Of a DNA stretch of 37,207 nucleotides, positions 1 through 6,747 are shown in pieces. Origin of the DNA: an uncultured Bacteroidales bacterium. Lineage in GTDB: Bacteria; Bacteroidota; Bacteroidia; Bacteroidales; Paludibacteraceae. The stretch's first letter is position 1, and each line of letters opens with the position of its first letter. The notes below the pieces were generated by a model that made no database searches, had not been told where the DNA came from, and saw only the letters and a program-made list of their open reading frames with translations. Where the stretch lies: NCBI GenBank assembly GCA_902765485.1, contig CACWZZ010000024.1, forward strand, positions 1 to 37,207. Direction: 5' to 3'. The position numbers and the translations under genes were made by a program.

Positions 1-125
1 TTCTGCACTCCGGTCAACCTTTTCAGGAATCGAGTCAAAAGTTTACGATTTTTAAGATTCCAACTCAGTTTTCGAGTCAACCTTTTTCAGGTTTAGTCAA
101 CGCGACCATCACGTGATCATCTCCC

Positions 126-184
126 GACCAACACGCGACCAACACGCGACCACCTTAGGACGACAATACCCCCACAATACCCCC
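126..184. repeat. Two adjacent 11-bp tandem duplications
   Basis: GACCAACACGC occurs twice back to back (126-136, 137-147) with a partial third unit to 154. ACAATACCCCC occurs twice back to back (163-173, 174-184). Both are perfect copies of the same unit length but unrelated in sequence. A third 11-bp pair lies at 4942-4963. Confidence 0.8.
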
Positions 185-215
185 ACTGCGCTTTGTCAAT
201 CCCCCATTATAGCAA

Positions 216-264
216 AAAATTGCACTTTTATTTGCATATATCAAAATTTATTGCTACCTTTGCA
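216..264. repeat. 49-bp direct repeat, copy A (carries promoter)
   Basis: This 49-bp segment matches 1665-1713 at 48 of 49 positions; the single difference is T versus A in the spacer between the promoter boxes. It contains both promoter elements of the downstream ATPase gene. The two copies bracket that gene. Confidence 0.9.
231..262 (+). promoter_or_regulatory. Bacteroidota-type promoter for the DUF4143 ATPase
   Basis: TTTG at 231-234 (-33 box) and TACCTTTG at 255-262 (-7 box, consensus TAnnTTTG) are separated by 20 nt. The 5' untranslated leader to the ATG at 336 is about 65 nt. Confidence 0.75.
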
Positions 265-335
265 GCGGATTTTTGATAGTTACGTATGAAAAAATCTAAA
301 AACTTCATATAAATTCATATATAAATGCATAAACC

Positions 336-1631
336 ATGAAACGAAAGATTTTGGACTCCTTGTGCGAATGGCGCACAAAAGAAGGGCGAATGCCGCTTGT
401 TCTGAATGGTGCCCGTCAAGTGGGGAAAACCTATATTTTGGAAGAATTTGGCAAACAGTACTATACCAACACCGTTCGATTTAATTTAGAGGCAGACACA
501 CGTGCTCGTGCCGTTTTTGAAGACGACTTGAATCCCAAAAACATCATTCTGCAATTGGAGAGTATCTCATCTCAACGTATTTTACCCCAAGAGACTTTGT
601 TGATTTTGGACGAGATTCAAGCCTCTGAACGTGCTTTAACTGCATTGAAATCCTTTTGCGAGCAAGCCCCGGACTATCATGTATGTGCCGCAGGCAGCAT
701 GTTAGGCGTGGCGATAAATAGAGAGAAATATTCTTTTCCTGTTGGGAAAGTGGATGAGTTACAACTCTTTCCTTTGGACTTTGAGGAATTCCTATGGGCA
801 ATGTCGAAACAATCGTTGGCAGAACAAATACGATTGCATACCGCTGAAAACACGAAGATGCCCTCGGCGTTACATGAGGAGGCATTGGCTATGTGGCGAC
901 AGTACTTGGTGGTAGGAGGAATGCCTGCAGTCGTCGCGGAATATGCGCAAACTAATAGCATTATGCATATAGCCGATATTCAGCAGCGCATCCTAAATGA
1001 GTACGTGGCTGATATGGCGAAATATGCTTCACCTGCCACATCCGTCAAGATACGCGCGTGCTACAATTCGATTCCTGCCCAATTGGCGAAGGAAAACCAT
1101 AAGTTCCAGTATAAAGTAGTGCAACGTGGTGGTAGTGCAACGATCTTCGGAGAAGCCATCGAATGGCTCCATTATGCAGGAGTCGTGCTCAAATGTCAGG
1201 AAGTACAGAAGGCAATCATACCTCTTGCCGCGTATATGGAACTCGGGGATTTTAAGTTATACATGAGTGACGTTGGGCTGCTGACGATGAAGTCCGGTAT
1301 GCCTTCTTCATTGCTTCTGTCTCCAACTCCCATAGACAACACGTTCATGGGAGCAATTGCGGAGAATTATGTAGCGCAAGCGCTGGCTGCACGGCAAATA
1401 CCTTTGTATTATTGGCGAAATAGCAATACTGCGGAATTGGATTTTCTTTGGCAAAAAGACACAGCAATCGTTCCAATAGAAGTAAAGAAAGGTCTGCATA
1501 CGCGCGCAAAAAGTTTGAATCAGTTCCGACAAACTTATCATCCCGAATGGGCAATTCGTATTTCGCAAAAGAATTTTGGTATGGAAGAAGGAATACGATC
1601 GATACCTTTTTACGCAGTATTTTGCATGTAA
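336..1631 (+). CDS. AAA-type ATPase with C-terminal DUF4143 domain
   Basis: A 431-residue ATPase of the AAA_14/DUF4143 type, abundant in Bacteroidota and of unknown cellular role. A Walker A motif GARQVGKT is at residues 25-32 and a Walker B motif LLILDEIQ at 88-95. The C-terminal part (about 180-431) is DUF4143-like and contains AELDFLW near 366 followed by PIEVKKG near 380, the pattern of a PD-(D/E)XK-like fold. Length is complete for the family. It has its own promoter and is not co-transcribed in an obvious way with the following restriction-modification gene, which has a near-identical promoter. The stop codon lies inside a 13-bp tandem duplication. The family call is strong; any function beyond ATP binding is unknown. 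Confidence 0.88.
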   Translation: MKRKILDSLCEWRTKEGRMPLVLNGARQVGKTYILEEFGKQYYTNTVRFNLEADTRARAVFEDDLNPKNIILQLESISSQRILPQETLLILDEIQASERALTALKSFCEQAPDYHVCAAGSMLGVAINREKYSFPVGKVDELQLFPLDFEEFLWAMSKQSLAEQIRLHTAENTKMPSALHEEALAMWRQYLVVGGMPAVVAEYAQTNSIMHIADIQQRILNEYVADMAKYASPATSVKIRACYNSIPAQLAKENHKFQYKVVQRGGSATIFGEAIEWLHYAGVVLKCQEVQKAIIPLAAYMELGDFKLYMSDVGLLTMKSGMPSSLLLSPTPIDNTFMGAIAENYVAQALAARQIPLYYWRNSNTAELDFLWQKDTAIVPIEVKKGLHTRAKSLNQFRQTYHPEWAIRISQKNFGMEEGIRSIPFYAVFCM

Positions 1632-1646
1632 TTTTTGCATGTAATT
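1621..1646. repeat. 13-bp perfect tandem duplication over the stop codon
   Basis: TTTGCATGTAATT occurs at 1621-1633 and again at 1634-1646. The first unit contains the last codons and TAA stop of the upstream ATPase gene; the second lies directly after it. Confidence 0.85.
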
Positions 1647-1664
1647 TTATTGTATCTTTGTCGC

Positions 1665-1713
1665 AAAATTGCACTTTTATTTGCATAAATCAAAATTTAT
1701 TGCTACCTTTGCA
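1665..1713. repeat. 49-bp direct repeat, copy B (carries promoter)
   Basis: Second copy of the 49-bp element at 216-264, with 48 of 49 bases identical. It supplies the promoter of the MmeI-like gene. Recombination between the two copies would remove the DUF4143 ATPase gene and leave one intact promoter. Confidence 0.9.
1680..1711 (+). promoter_or_regulatory. Promoter of the MmeI-like restriction-modification gene
   Basis: TTTG at 1680-1683 and TACCTTTG at 1704-1711 are 20 nt apart. This gives a leader of roughly 20 nt before the ATG at 1738, which favours that ATG over the in-frame ATG at 1669, which lies upstream of the -33 box. Confidence 0.75.
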
Positions 1714-1737
1714 ATCGCAAAATATATCCATACATAC

Positions 1738-4572
1738 ATGACCGCAATACAGCAACAAAAAGCAGCGAAAGCCTTTGCCGAATACTGGTTAACCCAAGAT
1801 GGTTACGAGAAAGGGCAAAGCCAAATCTTTTGGACGACGCTCCTCAACCAAGTTTTCGGGATCGACCACCCGGAGCAGTTTATCATCTTTGAGGATCAAG
1901 TACACCTCGACCACACCTCTTTTGTGGACGCGCGTATCCCGGAGACAAAAGTGATGATAGAGCAAAAGTCGCTGGGTAAGAACCTCGGCGAAGGAATCAA
2001 ACAGTCGGACGGTACCTTCCTCAACCCATTCCAGCAAGCCAAACGCTATGCCGATTCGCTGCCTAACAGCCAGCGCCCGCGGTGGATTGTGACCTGCAAT
2101 TTTGCGGAATGGTGGGTGTATGATCTGGAACATCCCAATGACGAGCCGCAGAAGATACAACTCGCTAATTTGGAGAAAGAGTACGACCGTTTGCGCTTCT
2201 TGGTGGACCAAGGAAACGAGCATATCAAACAAGAGGAGAAAATCTCTAAAGATGCAGGAAAACTCGTTGCTCAGATATACGACGGGCTGCTGAAACAATA
2301 TCATGAACCCGATGCCTCGGAGACGCTTCGAAGCCTCAATATTCTCTGTGTGCGGCTGGTGTTCTGCCTCTATGCCGAGGATGCGCATCTGTTCGGCTCC
2401 AAAACGGCTTTCCATGATTACTTGGCGCAATATCCGGCGAAAGATATGCGCCGTGCGCTGATAGATCTGTTTGAGGTGCTTGACACGCCGAACGACCAAC
2501 GCGACCCTTATATGGACGAGGCGCTCAAAGCCTTCCCGTATGTCAACGGCGGTTTGTTCAGCCATGACGCACGGCTGATTATTCCGCAGTTTACGGAAGA
2601 CCTAAAAGAACTCATTTTGTCCAAAGCCTCCGATGATTTCGACTGGAATGAGATTAGTCCGACTATCTTCGGTGCAATCTTTGAGAGCACGTTGAACCCT
2701 GAAACCCGTCGTTCGGGCGGTATGCACTATACCTCTATCGCCAACATCCATAAAGTGATCGACCCGCTTTTCTTGGACGAACTCAAGGATGAGTTTGAAA
2801 CCATCAAATCTTCTTTGTCAGGTGCTTCGGGCGTCAGCGCGAAGAAAAAACTCGATGCTTTCCAAGACAAGATAGCTTCTCTTACTTTCTTTGACCCTGC
2901 CTGCGGATCCGGTAATTTCCTCACGGAGAGTTATGTCTCGCTCCGCCGGTTGGAGAACGAGGTTATTAAGTTGCGCAACAAAGGTCAGGCGGTAATAGGT
3001 GAGTTTGCCAACCCGATAAAGGTGGATATTCACCAGTTTTACGGTATTGAGATTAACGATTTTGCTGTATCCGTTGCCACTACGGCGCTTTGGATTGCCG
3101 AGCAACAAATGCTGCAAGAGACCGCCAAGTTAGTGCAGTTCAATATAGAGCCGTTACCGCTCAAAGCCTACCATAATATCAAAGAAGGCAATGCGCTCCG
3201 CATCAACTGGAGCGAGGTCATTGCGCCGGAGAAGTTGAACTATATCATGGGTAATCCGCCGTTTGTGGGATATAGCCTTCAGTCAAAAGAGCAAAAAGAG
3301 GATATGCTTTCTATCTATGTGGACGAAAAGGGCAAGCCTTATAAGACCGCAGGAAAGATAGATTATGTAGCCGGTTGGTATATGAAAGCGGCACAACTGA
3401 TGCATGCAAATCCGGCAATCAAGGCCGCCCTTGTTTCGACCAACTCTATCACCCAAGGCGAGCAAGTATCCGCTATTTGGAAACCGCTCTTTGACCGTTT
3501 CGGAATACATATTGACTTTGCCTATCGTACCTTCCGTTGGGATAGCGAAGCCGACATCAAAGCTCACGTCCATTGTGTCATTATTGGCTTTTCTTCTTTT
3601 ACAGGCGAATTAGATTCGCCGCTCTCCTTGTCGGCTGCTTCGGGCGTTAGCGCGAAGAGAATCTATATCTCTGACATGCAATCCATCCCTGCTTCTAATA
3701 TCAACGCATACCTTATTGATGCGCCCGATACTTGGATTGACAGCCGATCCAAACCGCTCTGCGATGTCCCGGATATGATATACGGCAGCAAGCCGACGGA
3801 TGGAGGCTTTTTGTTCCTTAAAGAAGATGAGTACAAAGAGGTGATTGCCAAAGAACCCGATATTGCTAAATATATCAAGCGCATCTATGGCTCCGAGGAA
3901 TTCATCAACAATAAAGTGCGTTATTGCATTTGGCTGGTTGATGTTAGCCCATCTGAAATAAGGAAAAGTCCATTCCTTATGGACAGAGTAAATAAAGTAC
4001 GCGAATACCGTCTTGCAAGCACCAAAGAGGCAACAAGGGAAAGTGCAAATACTGCATGGCTATTCCAAGAGGTGCGCTACTCAAAAACAGATTATATTGT
4101 TATACCACGAGTAAGTAGTGAACGGAGACGTTATATTCCTATAGGTTTTATGACTCCGGATATTATGGTTAATGATGCCGTTCAGTTCATCCCCAACGCT
4201 TCTCTCTACCATTTCGGTGTTCTCACTTCCAATGTGCACATGGCTTGGATGAGAGTAGTCTGTGGTCGTCTTGAAATGCGATACCGCTATTCCAAGGACA
4301 TCGTCTATAACAACTTCCCGTGGTGTCAACCGACCGAGGAACAGAAAGCGCGAATTGAGCAAACAGCCCAAGCCATTTTGGATGCACGCGCCAAATATCC
4401 GGATTCCTCTTTGGCAGATTTGTACGATGAAGTAACCATGCCGCCCGAACTCCGCAAAGCGCACCAAGAGAACGACCGCGCGGTCATGGCTGCCTATGGC
4501 TTTTCTACCAAAATGACCGAATCCGAGTGCGTGGCAGAGTTGTTCAAGATGTACCAAAAACTGGCAAAATAG
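1738..4572 (+). CDS. MmeI-like type IIG/IIL restriction-modification enzyme
   Basis: A 944-residue fused endonuclease and adenine methyltransferase of the MmeI family, which cuts beside its recognition site and modifies one strand for protection. The nuclease signature is near the N terminus: D64, then E75-Q76-K77. The methyltransferase has motif I DPACGSG at 386-392 and motif IV NPPF at 506-509 (typical of N6-adenine enzymes). A target-recognition region follows (about 600-870) and a helical C terminus. Length fits MmeI-like proteins (about 920). The start was placed at 1738 because an earlier in-frame ATG at 1669 lies upstream of the promoter boxes. Two copies of a short near-identical DNA segment are translated in the same frame as SGASGVSAK and SAASGVSAK, probably in loops. 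No separate methylase or specificity gene is nearby, as expected for this self-contained type. Confidence 0.9.
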   Translation: MTAIQQQKAAKAFAEYWLTQDGYEKGQSQIFWTTLLNQVFGIDHPEQFIIFEDQVHLDHTSFVDARIPETKVMIEQKSLGKNLGEGIKQSDGTFLNPFQQAKRYADSLPNSQRPRWIVTCNFAEWWVYDLEHPNDEPQKIQLANLEKEYDRLRFLVDQGNEHIKQEEKISKDAGKLVAQIYDGLLKQYHEPDASETLRSLNILCVRLVFCLYAEDAHLFGSKTAFHDYLAQYPAKDMRRALIDLFEVLDTPNDQRDPYMDEALKAFPYVNGGLFSHDARLIIPQFTEDLKELILSKASDDFDWNEISPTIFGAIFESTLNPETRRSGGMHYTSIANIHKVIDPLFLDELKDEFETIKSSLSGASGVSAKKKLDAFQDKIASLTFFDPACGSGNFLTESYVSLRRLENEVIKLRNKGQAVIGEFANPIKVDIHQFYGIEINDFAVSVATTALWIAEQQMLQETAKLVQFNIEPLPLKAYHNIKEGNALRINWSEVIAPEKLNYIMGNPPFVGYSLQSKEQKEDMLSIYVDEKGKPYKTAGKIDYVAGWYMKAAQLMHANPAIKAALVSTNSITQGEQVSAIWKPLFDRFGIHIDFAYRTFRWDSEADIKAHVHCVIIGFSSFTGELDSPLSLSAASGVSAKRIYISDMQSIPASNINAYLIDAPDTWIDSRSKPLCDVPDMIYGSKPTDGGFLFLKEDEYKEVIAKEPDIAKYIKRIYGSEEFINNKVRYCIWLVDVSPSEIRKSPFLMDRVNKVREYRLASTKEATRESANTAWLFQEVRYSKTDYIVIPRVSSERRRYIPIGFMTPDIMVNDAVQFIPNASLYHFGVLTSNVHMAWMRVVCGRLEMRYRYSKDIVYNNFPWCQPTEEQKARIEQTAQAILDARAKYPDSSLADLYDEVTMPPELRKAHQENDRAVMAAYGFSTKMTESECVAELFKMYQKLAK
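2815..2845. repeat. Intragenic in-frame repeat, copy 1
   Basis: This 31-bp segment matches 3628-3658 with three mismatches. Its core CTTCGGGCGTCAGCGCGAAG can fold as an imperfect hairpin. It encodes LSGASGVSAK, residues about 360-369, between the helical and methyltransferase parts. Confidence 0.8.
3628..3658. repeat. Intragenic in-frame repeat, copy 2
   Basis: Second copy of the 31-bp segment at 2815-2845, read in the same frame as LSAASGVSAK (residues about 631-640), after the methyltransferase core. Two copies in one gene at non-homologous positions are not explained by a domain duplication. Confidence 0.8.
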
Positions 4573-4668
4573 TTAATTACTCGCGCTATGCCCAGATGAA
4601 TCCCCAGCGGCTTGCTACGAAAAAACTCATGCCGGGATTCTTTCCATGGCGGTATATAATTTTTTGTT

Positions 4669-4742
4669 ATGACCGTTTTGACCTTTTTGACCGTTTCACC
4701 CCAAACGGTCAATCCGGTCAATCCGGTCATGTCATTTTTTTT
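4669..4742 (+). terminator. Compound hairpin with T-run, likely terminator of the MmeI-like gene
   Basis: Arms 4669-4696 and 4703-4730 form an imperfect 28-bp inverted repeat around a 6-nt loop. Mismatches are confined to two small internal blocks. Each arm is itself a tandem array: GACC about every 10 nt on the left, and two GGTCAATCC units plus a partial third on the right. It ends in TGTCA followed by eight T. Confidence 0.55.
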
Positions 4743-4744
4743 AT

Positions 4745-4810
4745 ATTGCACTTTCTGCACTTTCGCCCATCAAAATGCAAATAGTGCAAATAGTGCAATG
4801 TCATTTTTTT
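4745..4810 (+). terminator. Second compound hairpin with T-run
   Basis: The left arm starts ATTGCACT at 4745; the right arm ends AGTGCAAT at 4799. As in the preceding element, both arms contain a tandem sub-repeat (ATAGTGCAA units on the right), and the structure ends in TGTCA plus seven T. The sequence is unrelated to the first hairpin but the architecture is the same. Confidence 0.5.
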
Positions 4811-5052
4811 ATTGCATCCGCCAAGTTTGGCGGATAAATCGTTGGTTGTTCTTGTATATTCTTAGTCATCTGTTATCCATCACCGAACCTATTGCCTACC
4901 CATCTCGGCTCAATGTCGGTTCAATTGCCCCCAAATCAGCAGACCTTGCGCTGACCTTGCGCTGCTCTTAGGCAGATTCGGGTATAACCGCCAAATTTAG
5001 TGCTTTTGCTGTTATTGGTTTGTGTTTCTTTATTAAAAATGCAAAATAATCA

Positions 5053-5106
5053 AATTATTTTTGGCCATATCAATTATTTTTTGTAACTTTGCGGCCAAAA
5101 ATAATT
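5053..5106. repeat. 54-bp palindromic bracket element, upstream copy
   Basis: A perfect 14-bp inverted repeat, AATTATTTTTGGCC at 5053-5066 and GGCCAAAAATAATT at 5093-5106, separated by 26 nt. The promoter of the ATPase gene lies inside it. An element with the same arms and the same 26-nt spacing is at 6510-6563, just after the gene. Confidence 0.85.
5060..5091 (+). promoter_or_regulatory. Promoter of the DUF234-type ATPase, embedded in a palindrome
   Basis: TTTG at 5060-5063 and TAACTTTG at 5084-5091, spacing 20 nt. The -33 box lies in the left palindrome arm, and the predicted transcript begins in or next to the right arm. A protein binding the palindrome would therefore compete with polymerase. 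Confidence 0.7.
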
Positions 5107-5115
5107 AGTTGATTT

Positions 5116-6507
5116 ATGCAATTGGTAGGAAGAGAAAAGGAACAGAAAGAGTTAATCCGCTTAAAAGAGTCATCTCAGGCAGAGTTTGTCGTTCTCTATG
5201 GAAGGCGGCGTGTAGGTAAGACTTTTTTGGTGCGCAGTTTTTTTGATGACAAGTTCTCATTTTACTGCACAGGAATAGCCAAAGGTTCGAGAAAGCAACA
5301 GCTGGAGAACTTTGGTAAGATGCTCTCTAAATATAGTGGTAAAAACTTTTTACCCAAAGATTGGTTCGATGCTTTCGAAGCACTAAAGAGCATTATTTCC
5401 ACTTCACGGCAGAAGCGCAAGGTGGTCTTTTTGGACGAGGTTCCCTGGATGGATACGCAAAAATCTGAATTTAAGCAAGCTTTGGATTTATTCTGGAATG
5501 GTTGGGCAATGATGCAGTCAAGTCTTCTGTTTATCATCTGCGGAAGTGCGGCTTCTTGGATGGTAAAGAATGTGATCAACGACAAAGGCGGGCTGCACAA
5601 CAGGCTTACTTGCAAGCTCCATCTTTCTCCATTTTCGCTCAAAGACACAAAATCATATTTGCATACACAAGGTTTCCGATGGACAGATGAGATGATAGCT
5701 AACTGTTATATGGTACTTGGTGGAATACCTTATTATCTTCATTTATTGGATAAATCATTAAGCCTCGCACAGAATATAGATCGGCTGTTTTTTGAAGATT
5801 CGGCATTGCTGTATGACGAGTTCAATAACCTATATTCCTCTTTATTCAAAAAAGCCGATGATTATATCAAGATTATTACTCAATTGAGTAAGAAGAAAAG
5901 TGGTTACACGCGCATGGAGCTGATTAAATTACTTAAACAAAAAACAGGAGGAGGCTTCACTCGGCGCTTGGAAGAGTTGGAACAATGTGGATTCATCCGT
6001 AAATACCTTCCCACTAGTGGCAAGACTTATATCTATCAGTTGGTGGACTTTTTCACATTATTCTATCTGCAATTCGGAGGAGCAAAAGAAGCTTTCGACA
6101 ACAATATGTGGCTACATATTCAGACTTCCAGCAAATATAGTACATGGCTTGGACTGAGTTTTGAACGGCTTTGTTTTGCGCATATTCCCCAGATTCAACG
6201 CGCATTAGGTATTTCCGGCGTCGCGACAAGGACGTATGCTATGCTGACTTCTTCTGCGCAAATAGACATGGTAATAGAGCGTGCAGACGATATCATCAAT
6301 CTATGTGAGATGAAATATACAGCGGGGACTTATGCGCTAACGAAAGAGGAAGCGAAAAAACTGCAAAATCGAATTCATGAGTTATCCGGCATGTTTCCTA
6401 AAAAAAGTATAATCCCTGTGCTTATTACAGACTGTCAGGCAAAGAAGAATGAATACTACAACCAATTTATTTACAACAATATAACTCTAAAAGACTTCTT
6501 TGCATAG
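5116..6507 (+). CDS. Archaeal-type ATPase (ATPase_2/DUF234 family)
   Basis: A 463-residue ATPase of the family first named in archaea, common as a single-gene module in Bacteroidota. Walker A GRRRVGKT is at residues 29-36 and Walker B KVVFLDEVP at 102-110. A winged-helix-like segment and a DUF234-like C terminus containing IDMVIERADDIINLCEMKY near 390-410 (a possible PD-(D/E)XK-type nuclease remnant) follow. It is a different subfamily from the ATPase at 336-1631. The gene begins 10 bp after one palindromic element and ends 2 bp before another of the same design. Cellular role unknown. Confidence 0.87.
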   Translation: MQLVGREKEQKELIRLKESSQAEFVVLYGRRRVGKTFLVRSFFDDKFSFYCTGIAKGSRKQQLENFGKMLSKYSGKNFLPKDWFDAFEALKSIISTSRQKRKVVFLDEVPWMDTQKSEFKQALDLFWNGWAMMQSSLLFIICGSAASWMVKNVINDKGGLHNRLTCKLHLSPFSLKDTKSYLHTQGFRWTDEMIANCYMVLGGIPYYLHLLDKSLSLAQNIDRLFFEDSALLYDEFNNLYSSLFKKADDYIKIITQLSKKKSGYTRMELIKLLKQKTGGGFTRRLEELEQCGFIRKYLPTSGKTYIYQLVDFFTLFYLQFGGAKEAFDNNMWLHIQTSSKYSTWLGLSFERLCFAHIPQIQRALGISGVATRTYAMLTSSAQIDMVIERADDIINLCEMKYTAGTYALTKEEAKKLQNRIHELSGMFPKKSIIPVLITDCQAKKNEYYNQFIYNNITLKDFFA

Positions 6508-6509
6508 GT

Positions 6510-6563
6510 GATTATTTTTGGCCATACATGGCTAAAAAATGCTTTTTGTGGCGAAAAATAATC
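6510..6563. repeat. 54-bp palindromic bracket element, downstream copy
   Basis: GATTATTTTTGGCC at 6510-6523 and GGCGAAAAATAATC at 6550-6563 pair at 13 of 14 positions, again with a 26-nt centre. A 16-bp stretch ATTATTTTTGGCCATA (6511-6526) is identical to 5054-5069. It may also act as the gene's terminator. Confidence 0.8.
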
Positions 6564-6677
6564 CTAAAGCAGTCTCGCACGCGGGTAGTAAGCCTGCCGT
6601 GTCCGCCCGAATCTTAATAATCGGCAATTTCGTGAAAGTACTAAAATCGCGGGGGATTTAGGAAAAATAACAAAATA

Positions 6678-6709
6678 TTTGTATAATTCATTTATTTTTT
6701 GTAATTTTG
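6678..6709 (+). promoter_or_regulatory. Promoter of the EF-hand membrane protein and M23 peptidase unit
   Basis: TTTG at 6678-6681 and TAATTTTG at 6702-6709, spacing 20 nt, with the ATG at 6748. Confidence 0.75.
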
Positions 6710-6747
6710 CAGCGCAAAATATGGATTAACTAAAAACCAAGATATTT

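Larger units (their letters stand above)
1..335. other. Intergenic region upstream of the first ATPase gene
   Basis: No gene seen. The stretch holds a palindrome ATCACGTGAT at 109-118, two different 11-bp tandem duplications (126-147 and 163-184), a twice-used phrase GTCAACCTTTT(T)CAGG (about 13-28 and 77-92), and the promoter of the following gene. The window edge cuts whatever lies further left. Confidence 0.6.
4573..5052. other. Repeat-rich intergenic region without a gene
   Basis: No credible gene. It contains two compound hairpins (4669-4730, 4745-4799), a 9-bp-stem hairpin ATCCGCCAA-GT-TTGGCGGAT at 4816-4835, and an 11-bp tandem pair GACCTTGCGCT at 4942-4952 and 4953-4963. Short open frames across it are low-complexity products of these repeats. 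Confidence 0.6.

Noticed and set aside
1669-1737. Upstream start of the MmeI-like gene at 1669
   Set aside because: The region 1669-1737 contains the promoter boxes, and the ATG at 1738 gives the family-like N terminus.
4527-4971. Small plus-strand frames after the MmeI-like gene
   Set aside because: Their products are translations of tandem and inverted repeats and homopolymer tracts, with no promoter of their own and no family resemblance.
5067-5092. Classic Bacteroides invertible promoter
   Set aside because: The segment between the arms is only 26 bp and no invertase gene is near; kept only as a weak alternative.
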